From an uncultured Bacilli bacterium (GTDB taxonomy: Bacteria > Bacillota_I > Bacilli_A > RFN20 > CAG-826), in assembly GCA_944351395.1 (NCBI GenBank), contig CALVPP010000004.1:1-46695 (forward strand): a stretch of 46,695 bases of DNA. The letters are read 5' to 3'. Shown piece after piece: positions 16,483 to 25,442 of this stretch (its first letter is position 1; every line of letters starts with the position of its first letter). The notes under the pieces are model-generated. The model ran no database searches, was not told where the DNA came from, and saw only the letters and a list, made by a program, of their open reading frames with translations. The translations under genes and the position numbers were made by a program.

Positions 16483-17364
16483 TTAGTCTTCGCTCTTAAA
16501 ACCGAAAATACGTTCGAGAATAGTTTTCTTTCTTTTCACTTGCTTAGCGTCCACTACTCTTTGAATATCATCATGCATCAATTGGACGCTCTCATAGCGA
16601 TCATAAGGATTTTTTCTCGTCGCTTTTAAAATGATGCGCTCTAACGATTTAGGAGCGTTAGGCAAATATTTATGAAGACTCGGGAAAGCTTTTCTTACGT
16701 GTGCTAAAGCGGTATCATATTTCGTCTTTTCCTCAAATGGTAGCTTACTAGTCATAAGTTCGAAAAATAAAACTCCAAGAGCGTAAATATCACTTTGTTT
16801 AGAAGGTCTTATACCTTTTGATAATTCAGGGGCGAGATAATGCACAGAACCAGCAATCGTCTTATCATTTTCACTCTTCTTTTCTCTCCCGATGACCGCA
16901 AGGCCAAAATCTGCTAATTTAATCGTGCCATCAGGTTCCAAAAAGACATTCGTCGATTTAATATCGCAGTGTAAAACACCACGTGAATGAGCGTGTTCTA
17001 CTGCGCTCGTGAGTTGGAGCATAATATCACAAACTTCACTTTGTGGCAAAGCGCCTCTAAAGTCTAAAACATCTCTTAAAGTTTGTCCTTTGATATATTC
17101 ATTTATGATGTAAGGCAAACCATCGTAAGTTCCAGTATTTAAAAGGAGAACGATATTTGGATGATTTAATGCGGCAACAGCACGTGCTTCGTGTTCAAAT
17201 CTAGCAATATTTTGTTTGTTAGCCACTTCTTCCTTCAAAATTTTAAAAGCGACGACTTTTCTTGTGATGATGTCGTTCGCTTCATAAACCTCTGCCATGC
17301 CACCGCTTCCTATGCGGGCGTTAATGCGATAGCGGTCGTCGACTAATTGTCCTAACTTAATCAT
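16483..17364 (-). CDS. prkC: Ser/Thr protein kinase, PrkC-type catalytic domain only
   Basis: Hanks-type kinase of 293 residues, paired with the phosphatase directly upstream. Visible parts: glycine loop GSGGMAEV at 19-26, ATP lysine K41, helix-C glutamate E59, catalytic loop HCDIKSTN at 132-139, DFG at 152-154 and GSVHYLAPE at 172-180. The usual HRD reads HCD. After about residue 270 there is only a short basic tail (KRKKTILERIFGF). No membrane helix or PASTA repeats follow, whereas family PrkC/StkP proteins are about 600-650 residues with an outside sensor. It should therefore be a soluble kinase unable to sense cell-wall fragments. The start overlaps the prpC stop by 4 nt. Confidence 0.9.
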   Translation of the reverse strand: MIKLGQLVDDRYRINARIGSGGMAEVYEANDIITRKVVAFKILKEEVANKQNIARFEHEARAVAALNHPNIVLLLNTGTYDGLPYIINEYIKGQTLRDVLDFRGALPQSEVCDIMLQLTSAVEHAHSRGVLHCDIKSTNVFLEPDGTIKLADFGLAVIGREKKSENDKTIAGSVHYLAPELSKGIRPSKQSDIYALGVLFFELMTSKLPFEEKTKYDTALAHVRKAFPSLHKYLPNAPKSLERIILKATRKNPYDRYESVQLMHDDIQRVVDAKQVKRKKTILERIFGFKSED

Positions 17365-18122
17365 AATTTAGCCTCAAATAAAGCGACAGCGATATTATCG
17401 CTACCACCATTCGCATTAGCGATACTGATAAATGATTCGCATTTAGCATTCACTGAATCATCAGTCTCTAAAATAGCAACAGTTTCTTCTTTTCGTACTT
17501 GGTTATAAAAACCATCGCTGCACAATAAGATTGTCTCCCCTGCATAAGGAGTTCGTTTAAGTTCTAAACTAGTGGATGGATAAATACCTAAAGCATTAGT
17601 AAGCACATTTTTACGTGGATGATTTTTGCTTTCTTCCTTGCTAATTCTTCCTGATTTTACAAGATAATTCACGTAAGACTGATCGTCTGTTAAAGCGTAG
17701 AGATGACCATTTCTAAATATGTAACATCTAGAATCGCCAATATTTGCGATATAAAGATGATTAGTGTGAATTAAACAAGCGACGATTGTCGTTGCCATAT
17801 CCTTATAATGAGGGTTGGTAGTCGCTTCTTGATAAATTGCTTTATTAATTTTTTCTATCGAGCGAAGAAGAAAAGCCTTCGCTTGAAAAGGTAAGAAAAA
17901 TTTATGATGTGCTAAAAAGGATTCGGTGAGCAGGTCAACAGCTAATTTAGAAGCATAAGCGCCTTGATTGTGTCCGCCTAATCCATCGCATACGACGAGC
18001 AAAATATCGCCGTAAGCATTCGCTACAACTTTAGCTTGATCCTCGTTCGTAAGACGCACTTTGCCTACATCAGTAAGATAAGCAAATGTTCCTTTGTAGA
18101 TTTTTCTTGCTCTTAATTTCAT
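17361..18122 (-). CDS. prpC: PP2C-family protein phosphatase
   Basis: Metal-dependent Ser/Thr phosphatase (PrpC/Stp), the partner that reverses PrkC phosphorylation. It has 253 residues. Metal-binding motifs: TNEDQ near 25-29, CDGLGGH at 45-51, NIGDSRCY and the C-terminal GGSDNIAVAL. It overlaps rlmN and prkC by 4 nt on either side, so the three should be made together. No sign of decay. Confidence 0.95.
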   Translation of the reverse strand: MKLRARKIYKGTFAYLTDVGKVRLTNEDQAKVVANAYGDILLVVCDGLGGHNQGAYASKLAVDLLTESFLAHHKFFLPFQAKAFLLRSIEKINKAIYQEATTNPHYKDMATTIVACLIHTNHLYIANIGDSRCYIFRNGHLYALTDDQSYVNYLVKSGRISKEESKNHPRKNVLTNALGIYPSTSLELKRTPYAGETILLCSDGFYNQVRKEETVAILETDDSVNAKCESFISIANANGGSDNIAVALFEAKL

Positions 18123-19162
18123 TCTTTTACCTTTGCCCGTAATTGACCGCAGGCAGCATCGATATCGCTACCGAACTCTTTTCTTATTGTACACGTAATA
18201 TGTCTTTTATTTAAGTATTCAAAAAATTCTTTTATGGAATTTTCTTCACTACGTTCAAATGGTTTTTCTATTATGGGATTATAAGGGATGAGATTGATAT
18301 AACAATTTAAACCATGTAACAAGTCTGCTAATTGTTTAGCGTCTTTTAAACTATCATTCACATTTTTTATAAGGATATATTCGAAAGTAAGACGTCTGTT
18401 AGTCTTTTGAACGTAAGTATTAATAGCGTCCATAAGAGCGGTGATAGGATAAGCACGATTTATAGGCATGAGCATATTTCTGGTCTCATCATTTGGAGCG
18501 TGTAATGATATAGCTAAATTTACTTGTAAATTTAATGAAGAAAATTTAATTATTTCTGGCACGAGTCCACAAGTCGAGACGGTGATGTGCCTTGCACCAA
18601 TTTGTAAACCAAAAGGTTCATTCATGATATAGATGAAATCGACCACATTTTCGTAATTGTCAAAAGGTTCACCTGTTCCCATGACGACGATATGAGTGAT
18701 ACGATCACCTTTATTTTCTTCTTCTAAAATCTTATTCAAAAGAAGAACTTGTCCGACCATTTCACTCGTAAAAAGATTCCTTCTTTTTTTAAGCATACCA
18801 GACGCACAAAAAGCACAGTTCATATTACAGCCAACTTGGCTAGATATACAAGCCGCCGTCCCGTATCGGTAACGCATGATGACCGATTCTACTTTTTCAC
18901 CGTCTTCAAATTCCGCTAATATTTTTACAGTGCCATCCTTTGCTACTTTTTTTGTGAAAATTGTAGGTAAAGAGATAAAATAGTGCTCTTTAAGTGCATC
19001 GCGCGTCTTCAATGATATATCGCTCATCTTATCGAAGTCGTACACTCTTTTTTCATAAATCCAACGGAAAATTTGTTTTGCTCGATAAGGCTTTTCGCCT
19101 AGTGTTGCGAATAAATCATCTTTTAATTTTTCTAAAGTGAAATTTAAAATGTTTTTCATCAT
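18119..19162 (-). CDS. rlmN: Dual-specificity 23S rRNA/tRNA adenine-C2 methyltransferase
   Basis: Radical-SAM enzyme that methylates C2 of A2503 in 23S rRNA and A37 in some tRNAs. It has 347 residues. The iron-sulphur motif CNMNCAFC gives cysteines at 112, 116 and 119. The second catalytic cysteine region IDAACGQLRAK is present near the C-terminus, as are GTGEP and VSTCG. Overlaps of 4 nt with the rsmB-like gene and with prpC place it in one transcription unit. Confidence 0.96.
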   Translation of the reverse strand: MMKNILNFTLEKLKDDLFATLGEKPYRAKQIFRWIYEKRVYDFDKMSDISLKTRDALKEHYFISLPTIFTKKVAKDGTVKILAEFEDGEKVESVIMRYRYGTAACISSQVGCNMNCAFCASGMLKKRRNLFTSEMVGQVLLLNKILEEENKGDRITHIVVMGTGEPFDNYENVVDFIYIMNEPFGLQIGARHITVSTCGLVPEIIKFSSLNLQVNLAISLHAPNDETRNMLMPINRAYPITALMDAINTYVQKTNRRLTFEYILIKNVNDSLKDAKQLADLLHGLNCYINLIPYNPIIEKPFERSEENSIKEFFEYLNKRHITCTIRKEFGSDIDAACGQLRAKVKE

Positions 19163-20424
19163 TCACTACTCTTCTTCAATTTTGCAAAATAGAAGCATGT
19201 ATCAAATTTATCGTAAGGGAAATATTCTTTTTCTAATTCTAAACTAAATTCTTTATGTTCCTCTAAGAAAGTGGCAATAAGTCCTCTACCTTCTTTTTTA
19301 GAAAGAGTTGATATGTGGTAGATGAGATAGCCATCAGGAGAAACGAATTTAGCTAATTCTTCTAATCCTTCCTTTTGATTGGCGATAAAACTATCTAACA
19401 TCTCTTGCTTAAAATGGATCAAATAATCGGGTTGTGACCTAATGATATCGAAATTAGAATTACGCGGAGCGTAAATGACATATGGATAAGTCTCATGAAG
19501 ATGCGCGATAAGAGCGCTTTTAGAAGATGCAAAAAGATGAATATTATTGAGTTTATTTAGTTTGACTAATCTCAATAATTCCACACGATTTTCAAGCGAA
19601 GGCACCGCTAATTCCATCTTCAAATTCTCTTTATTGTAAAGAGTAGTTAATGAACCGAACACCGTCGAATAATCTTCTGCGTAGATTAAAATATCTAAGA
19701 CGGATGGTAAAGATAGTTGATAAATCATATCGCTCACCGCTAATTTTTGCATGAAGACATCAAAATTACGGAAAAAATCATTTTTCTTAAGCGGAGATTT
19801 ACCGAGGTAGATGACGACATTTTTTAAATCATCAAATGGTGCAAATAGATGAGTATCTAATACTTCTTTCATCGATGAATATTTCGTGTTCACAAAACAT
19901 GATATCTTTTGTGATTTCGTATTCGCCTTTAATATTTTAGTCGCTTTTGCTGGTCCATAATGTTTTTGCCACATTTTGATGAGCCAAAGAGGAGTGTTAA
20001 AACGATACGATTTAAATTCTAAAGAAGTGATAGGAACATCTGCTGGTATCAAAGTGGCTGTATCATTCACGCTAGAAAGAAAGGAAAGGACTTCTTTACT
20101 ATCTAATTCTGGATGTAAATTATTCAAAAGTATGGAGAGGAAGGCTTCTACTTCTCCTTCATCAATTCTTTTAGCAAATAATTTATTTGCTAAAGCGATT
20201 AAAAGAGCAAAATAAAGATCATCTTTTACTAAGTTGGGAAATTTAGAAGTGATGAGCATATCGAAGACGAGATGATGCCTAAGTTCACATCCGACTAAAG
20301 CACTTAAAATTGGTCTTTCCACCTCTTTGTGAGAGGTGAGATATTTTTTTATAGTAGATTGAAAATGACCACCATTTTCGATGATATCTTTTAAAGCGTA
20401 GATGCTTACATTAAATTCATTCAT
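19159..20424 (-). CDS. Degenerate RsmB-like protein (16S rRNA m5C methyltransferase homologue)
   Basis: A 421-residue protein in the rsmB position, directly before rlmN and coupled to it by 4 nt. It has an N-terminal NusB-like region (about 1-125), the RFNTPLWLIKMW segment typical of RsmB at 141-152, then a methyltransferase-like half. The catalytic parts are gone. The SAM loop, normally DLCAAPGGKT, reads DILIYAEDYS (244-253). The DAPCSG motif reads YAPRNS (318-323), losing one cysteine. The YSTCT motif reads YHISTL (369-374), losing the other. The frame is intact and has a good AAGGAT ribosome-binding site, so this looks like a maintained protein without methyltransferase chemistry. An RNA-binding or assembly role is only a guess. 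Confidence 0.8.
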   Translation of the reverse strand: MNEFNVSIYALKDIIENGGHFQSTIKKYLTSHKEVERPILSALVGCELRHHLVFDMLITSKFPNLVKDDLYFALLIALANKLFAKRIDEGEVEAFLSILLNNLHPELDSKEVLSFLSSVNDTATLIPADVPITSLEFKSYRFNTPLWLIKMWQKHYGPAKATKILKANTKSQKISCFVNTKYSSMKEVLDTHLFAPFDDLKNVVIYLGKSPLKKNDFFRNFDVFMQKLAVSDMIYQLSLPSVLDILIYAEDYSTVFGSLTTLYNKENLKMELAVPSLENRVELLRLVKLNKLNNIHLFASSKSALIAHLHETYPYVIYAPRNSNFDIIRSQPDYLIHFKQEMLDSFIANQKEGLEELAKFVSPDGYLIYHISTLSKKEGRGLIATFLEEHKEFSLELEKEYFPYDKFDTCFYFAKLKKSSE

Positions 20425-20470
20425 GCTTTTTCATCCTTACGGGAATTCATTATATGCAAAAGCGATGAAA

Positions 20471-20493
20471 AAAGATAGAAAATATAATTTTCT
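20471..20493 (-). terminator. Weak terminator after the secreted RNase-like gene
   Basis: Perfect stem AGAAAAT/ATTTTCT with a 3-nt loop (20477-20493). On the minus strand it is followed by ATCTTTTTT. It is AT-only apart from one pair, so weak. The rest of 20425-20530 holds the ribosome-binding site of the rsmB-like gene and a possible TATAAT. Confidence 0.4.
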
Positions 20494-20530
20494 CTAACTA
20501 AAACAAGCAAAAAAGAATTATGTAAATAAA

Positions 20531-22729
20531 TTATCTTATTTGTTTTGGCGCACCATACACATATGGTGTACGGTTCATCTCCGCGTTGAAGGGTGAGGTA
20601 AATGTTCCGTCGTTCATAAATTCGCTAAACGTCGCATAATGATCATCGGTATAGACGACCACTGGGTTATTTTCCCATTCATAAATATTAAAACCGTCTC
20701 GCCAACAGACTAATCTACCAACTCCTCTACTATACTGATAACTATCATCTAAAGCGACATCTAATTCCCAGTAGTGAGTGTGAGTATATTCTTCTTCGTT
20801 ACAATCGCAAGAAACATAAGGAACACTAGTGGCATAACCATCAGTGCGTGTATATTCCTTCGCTCTTCTCGTCTTGTCACCCATCACTTGAGACACTTCG
20901 TTCTTACTATAATTACCATCATCGTCATAATAATTACAAGGGAATGTCCCAAATGCGACAAAATATGCAGCGACATCAGCGATATCGGTATAAGCATAAA
21001 GGTCATCTCTGCCTGATCTTCTCGCTTCTTCAAAAGTATCGAAAACTAGAGTTTTCGTTCTTAAGACATCAAAACTACCATCTGCATTATATCTAACTTC
21101 CACTGGCACTTCGACACTAGATTGTCCTGGAGTGAATGAGCCTTTGGAATATAAAGTTGGTTCTAATCTATTATCGCTAGGCAATTCTTCATATACGTAA
21201 CTTGAAGAATAACCACCGATGTAATTTATGTCTATAGATAAGATATCTATATCACCATCATTTGTCTCGATGGCAAAATATTCGTAACCACCATCACCAA
21301 AAATGATTTCTTGTTCCTTATAATTACTCGGTTCAATCAATTGTTCGTGCTCGTAATTTCTATTATCACCATAGCGTACATAAAAATTAGTGTCGCTACG
21401 ATAAGTGATGTTTATTGAATATAGACGAGAAATAGGATCTACGTTATAAAAAGCTCCTTCTAACAAACTAGGAGAATAATAACCATATTGATCGTTATCT
21501 AAAATGGTGATGAAACCATCGCTACAATAATTAGAGCGATAATATTCAAAATCGTATCCATTATGATATCCACTTGCGAAATTGCCTGTGTCGTACTCTT
21601 CTGCTTCAGTAGGCGCATCATGCATCGATAAAGAAATAGTTTCAAGTTCTGTTACACCGCCTAAATCTCGAACTATAATCTCGATTAGAGCGTTAACATT
21701 TTCATCGGTTGTATCGTAGATTTTTAAGTTTGCCGAACCTTCTTTAAGTGGTAAAACTAATATTCTATCCTCATTAAAATAAGGAGTTACGTATACTGCA
21801 TCACTACTTAAAGAATAACCTAATTCTTTACTCGTATTGCCAGGATAGGCATGAACTTCGACGACTTCACTCGATGAACTATTGAGTTCAAACGAAAGAG
21901 CGGTTTTTGAAACTTCGATGCGTTCTATCGCACTATCCACTTCCGCATATTCCACAATTTGATCTCTTGAATCAATTAAAAATTCGGTGAATTGTTTACC
22001 GCCATTATTTTCATAAGGTTGCATCGGACCCAGGATGTTGAAACGTTTGCCGGCAAAAGAAGATAAATGCTCTTTTACACTACTTGCATCTGTTGAATTG
22101 ATGTAAAGAGTAACGCTATCGCCATTAGGAAAATAGGCCATAATTTCATCATCGCTCATATCCATTGAATTATCGAGACGCATGTTATAAGCGACACCAA
22201 AAAGTGGTCCGCTCGTATAAAGTTCATCGTAAATTCTTTGTTGGGTGTATGAATTGGACACGCCAAAATCTAAAGAACTCACCTCATAAGGAATGATAGG
22301 CGAATCATTTTCATAATAATCTATTTGATGAGATTCTACTTGCATGGTCATAAGACCATAATTTCTCGAGACTACGCCTTCACATGTGATAACGTTGCCA
22401 ACTTCCACATCACTTAACGCACCAGTTAAACAAATAGCGCCTTTATTTTTATATTTATCGGTGCTTTGAATGAATACTCTTCTTTCTCCGCGAGCAGTAA
22501 TCTGTATTTCACTCGCTGTACCCCAAGTTTTGTAAGAGTTAGAAGAGCCATTATAACTCGCGTTAATCATGTATAAAGAGGTGTAAGATGTATCATTAAA
22601 ATAACGTTCACAATCGACAGGACTATTAGGATCAATCGTACGAATAGCAAGACTCATCGCAGGAGCAAAAGAAAGTCCTAATGCTAAAATTGGTAATCCG
22701 ATAGCGAGCAAACTTAATTTATTTTTCAT
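20531..22729 (-). CDS. Large secreted protein with C-terminal barnase-like RNase domain
   Basis: About 732 residues from ATG 22729, which has AGGTG upstream; a GTG 9 nt earlier is also in frame (residue numbers below count from it). A Sec-type signal peptide lies at 4-31 with no lipobox. Residues about 70-140 resemble an OB-fold (ASEIQITARGERRVFIQST ... VEVGNVITCEGVVSRN). Residues about 270-358 look like a bacterial Ig-like domain. Residues about 580-707 line up with barnase: VAAYFVAFGTFPCNY with VADYLQTYHKLPDNY, and the active-site set is present, namely K612, E658 (in YWELD), R671 and R675 (in RGVGR), and H700 (in TDDHYATF). These correspond to barnase K27, E73, R83, R87 and H102. The likely role is an exported guanyl-preferring RNase. 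No barstar is seen nearby. It overlaps the DUF1904-like gene by 11 nt. Confidence 0.8.
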   Translation of the reverse strand: MKNKLSLLAIGLPILALGLSFAPAMSLAIRTIDPNSPVDCERYFNDTSYTSLYMINASYNGSSNSYKTWGTASEIQITARGERRVFIQSTDKYKNKGAICLTGALSDVEVGNVITCEGVVSRNYGLMTMQVESHQIDYYENDSPIIPYEVSSLDFGVSNSYTQQRIYDELYTSGPLFGVAYNMRLDNSMDMSDDEIMAYFPNGDSVTLYINSTDASSVKEHLSSFAGKRFNILGPMQPYENNGGKQFTEFLIDSRDQIVEYAEVDSAIERIEVSKTALSFELNSSSSEVVEVHAYPGNTSKELGYSLSSDAVYVTPYFNEDRILVLPLKEGSANLKIYDTTDENVNALIEIIVRDLGGVTELETISLSMHDAPTEAEEYDTGNFASGYHNGYDFEYYRSNYCSDGFITILDNDQYGYYSPSLLEGAFYNVDPISRLYSINITYRSDTNFYVRYGDNRNYEHEQLIEPSNYKEQEIIFGDGGYEYFAIETNDGDIDILSIDINYIGGYSSSYVYEELPSDNRLEPTLYSKGSFTPGQSSVEVPVEVRYNADGSFDVLRTKTLVFDTFEEARRSGRDDLYAYTDIADVAAYFVAFGTFPCNYYDDDGNYSKNEVSQVMGDKTRRAKEYTRTDGYATSVPYVSCDCNEEEYTHTHYWELDVALDDSYQYSRGVGRLVCWRDGFNIYEWENNPVVVYTDDHYATFSEFMNDGTFTSPFNAEMNRTPYVYGAPKQIR

Positions 22730-23177
22730 AGTCCTCACCTAATATTTCTTTGAAAATATTTCCTTCGTACAATTCATCGTCTTCTTCTTCGCTATCAAGC
22801 ATTTTTTCCTCATCTACTTCAACTTTAACATTATCTTTCATAAAAAGAGGATATTCTTCATTGCGGTATTCGTAGACGTGATGCTCTTCATAATAATGGA
22901 ATTCAATACGAATATTGACCATCACTTCTTTTACTTCATGAATTAATACTTTCGCTACTTTTTCTTCGAAAGGATGAAATCTTTCTGGTAAAGAAACACG
23001 GATGAGACCGTGCCAAGAAGTTTGTTCTACTCCGTCGTGGTAAATTTGTGCATTAGGTGCATAAAAATCAATATCATCTGGGCTTGTCTCTAAAATATTC
23101 GCTAATGGTTTAGTTAACGATTTTGATAAATTTCCAACCAAATATTGGTCTAGTCCAATAAATTCAAATAAAATCAT
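22719..23177 (-). CDS. DUF1904-like protein with acidic C-terminal tail
   Basis: A 152-residue protein. Residues 1 to about 100 resemble the DUF1904 family, a MIF/tautomerase-like fold of unknown role common in Erysipelotrichia and Acholeplasma relatives (SLTKPLANILETSPDDIDFY, then GLIRVSLPERFHPFEEKVAKVL). No proline follows the start methionine, so tautomerase chemistry is unlikely. The last 50 residues are an unusual acidic tail (EVDEEKMLDSEEEDDELYEG). The start at 23177 is chosen over an ATG 6 nt upstream because AGAGAGGA is then properly spaced. It is translationally coupled to the secreted RNase-like gene. Family call moderately sure; function unknown. Confidence 0.65.
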   Translation of the reverse strand: MILFEFIGLDQYLVGNLSKSLTKPLANILETSPDDIDFYAPNAQIYHDGVEQTSWHGLIRVSLPERFHPFEEKVAKVLIHEVKEVMVNIRIEFHYYEEHHVYEYRNEEYPLFMKDNVKVEVDEEKMLDSEEEDDELYEGNIFKEILGEDYEK

Positions 23178-23215
23178 ACACATTCCTCTCTTACATAATT
23201 CATTAAGGCTTAGCC

Positions 23216-23224
23216 ATTATAACA
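23216..23224 (-). promoter_or_regulatory. Extended -10 promoter before the DUF1904-like gene
   Basis: On the minus strand TGTTATAAT forms an extended -10 element immediately after the priA stop. It would give a leader of about 30 nt with AGAGAGGA. It lets the DUF1904/RNase pair be expressed apart from gmk-priA. Confidence 0.5.
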
Positions 23225-23228
23225 CGTT

Positions 23229-25436
23229 TTAAACATTCAGTGCATCAACATCTACATCGACATGTATTTTACGATTCTTATTCATTTCAACAATCAAATT
23301 TAATAGACTAGGCTTTACGACTTCAAACTTCTTATATTTGAGAATAATCGTCGCTCTAAACTTATTATTTAGACGCACTAAATCTTTGCTATCGTCCATC
23401 ATTACAATTGCATTATTTCCTAATTCATCACCTAAATTTTCCATGATACTTAAAGCGCTATTAAAACAATCATCTTCATCATCTGTTTCTACGTAAATTG
23501 CACTTAGATAATAATAAGGCGGGTTATTCATATTTTTTCTAACCTTCATCTCTTTTACGAAAAAGGATTCGTAATCTTGTTTAGCGCCACATGTAATTGC
23601 ATAGTGGCTTGGATTGTAAGTTTGTATGATAGCATGACCTATCTTTTCTTTTCTTCCAGCTCTTCCTACTGCCTGAGTGATGAGTTCAAAACTCGTTTCA
23701 GCGCTTCTAAAGGAAGAAAATGCTAAACCGATATCAGCATTTACTACTCCAACCAAAGAAACATTTGCAAAATCATGCCCTTTTGCTACCATCTGTGTAC
23801 CTATTAATATATCTGCTTCGCCATCGAAAAACTGTTTCAATACGCGTCTAACATTTGCTCTTTTTAGTGCGATGTCTTTATCTAATCTCAAAGTTCGCGC
23901 TAAAGGGAATAATCTATGCACTTCTTCTTCTAATTTTTCAGTGCCAAAACCAAGTATAGAAAGTCTATTAGAACCACATTCTGGACAATGTTCAACTTTT
24001 TGTTCGACATGTCCACAACGATGGCACTTCAACAATTCATCTCTTCTATGATAGACGAGTGGAACGTGACATTCTGGACAAAGGAAAATATGTCCACATC
24101 TCCTGCATTCTAGCCGTGTAGCAAAACCTCTTCTATTGAGCAATAAGATAATTTGTTCTTTTCTTGCTAACGCTTTTTTCATTTCTTCCCTTAAAGGAAT
24201 AGAAAAAATGATCGAATTTTTATCGTAGACGTAGGCATCGCTACTATCGACAATTTCTACTTTTGGTAAAGGTAAAGAATGGATGCGTTTGGTAAGTTTT
24301 AAAAGATGATATGTTCCTTTCAGTGCACGAGCGTACGACTCAAGGCTTGGAGTCGCACTGCCCAGCAATACTTTTGCTTGCGATATTTTTCCACGCATAA
24401 TCGCTACTTCTCTAGCATGATAATATGGTGTATTGTCCTGTTTATAAGATTCGACATGTTCTTCGTCTAAAATGATAAGTCCTAGGTTGGTTAAGGGAGC
24501 AAATATTGCTGATCTTGCTCCGACGACAACTCTAGCGTCACCTCGACTAATTTTTCGATATTCATCATATTTTTCAGCGTTTGTGAGATTGCTATGTAAA
24601 ATCGCTACTTGCCCTTTAAAACGTGATTTAAAATATGAGACCATAAGAGGGGTTAAAGATATTTCTGGCACTAAAAATAAAACACTTTTACCTTCTTTTA
24701 AATACAAACTTGCTAAATGGAGATAAATTTCCGTTTTTCCACTGCCTGTCACGCCATGAAGAAGATATACATCGTCTTCGCTCCTTAAAAAATCTTCACA
24801 CACATTTTTTTGTTCATCATTCAAGACTACTTTCTTTCTCTCCTCAAATAAAGTGTCATCTCCGCTAGTGCGGTATACTTCTCTTTTAAATAACTCTAAC
24901 TTACCTAATTTAATGAGGCTTTTCACCACTGTGATATGATTTTTTAAATCTTTTTTCGCGACTTCTTTTTCATTTTTAACGAAACGATACATTTCTAGTT
25001 GCTTGACACTTAAAAAAGTTTCATCGCTGTCTTTAGAAATGCGAACATACGAATCATAACGAATCTTCGGTGCGTTGAACGAAGAACGAGTAGGCTTTAA
25101 TGAAGGAGGAAGCATCGCCTGATAAATAGAAATTAATGGACTTAAATAGTAGTCTTTCATCATATTTGCTAATGCGAGTAGGTCTTCGTCCAATAATGGT
25201 GTATCATCGATTACTTCATCAATATTCGTCATAAGAAAAGGGCTAGAAGACAATATTTCTTCTTTCGTTCTATCATCTTTTTTAACATCGACGACGTAGC
25301 CGACGAGATGGCGATTATTAAAAGTAATTTTTACTCTTACACCAGGACATTTCACTTCATCGTTTTCATCTAAATATGAAAAAGGACGATCGAGCGCTCG
25401 AGCGGTAAGTTCGACTAGAACATAGATAATTTGCAT
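23229..25436 (-). CDS. priA: Primosomal replication-restart helicase PriA
   Basis: 3'-5' helicase that reloads the replisome at collapsed forks. It has 735 residues. The N-terminal DNA-binding part contains ALDRPFSYL. Walker A is GVTGSGKT at 228-235, the DEXH motif reads DEEH, and the zinc-binding cysteines are seen in CRRCGHIFLCPEC and CHRCGHVEQKVEHCPEC. Helicase motifs GTQMVAKGHDF and QAVGRAGRKEK follow. It starts 6 nt after the gmk stop with no clear ribosome-binding site. The usual downstream def and fmt genes are missing here. Confidence 0.96.
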   Translation of the reverse strand: MQIIYVLVELTARALDRPFSYLDENDEVKCPGVRVKITFNNRHLVGYVVDVKKDDRTKEEILSSSPFLMTNIDEVIDDTPLLDEDLLALANMMKDYYLSPLISIYQAMLPPSLKPTRSSFNAPKIRYDSYVRISKDSDETFLSVKQLEMYRFVKNEKEVAKKDLKNHITVVKSLIKLGKLELFKREVYRTSGDDTLFEERKKVVLNDEQKNVCEDFLRSEDDVYLLHGVTGSGKTEIYLHLASLYLKEGKSVLFLVPEISLTPLMVSYFKSRFKGQVAILHSNLTNAEKYDEYRKISRGDARVVVGARSAIFAPLTNLGLIILDEEHVESYKQDNTPYYHAREVAIMRGKISQAKVLLGSATPSLESYARALKGTYHLLKLTKRIHSLPLPKVEIVDSSDAYVYDKNSIIFSIPLREEMKKALARKEQIILLLNRRGFATRLECRRCGHIFLCPECHVPLVYHRRDELLKCHRCGHVEQKVEHCPECGSNRLSILGFGTEKLEEEVHRLFPLARTLRLDKDIALKRANVRRVLKQFFDGEADILIGTQMVAKGHDFANVSLVGVVNADIGLAFSSFRSAETSFELITQAVGRAGRKEKIGHAIIQTYNPSHYAITCGAKQDYESFFVKEMKVRKNMNNPPYYYLSAIYVETDDEDDCFNSALSIMENLGDELGNNAIVMMDDSKDLVRLNNKFRATIILKYKKFEVVKPSLLNLIVEMNKNRKIHVDVDVDALNV

Positions 25437-25442
25437 AACAGT

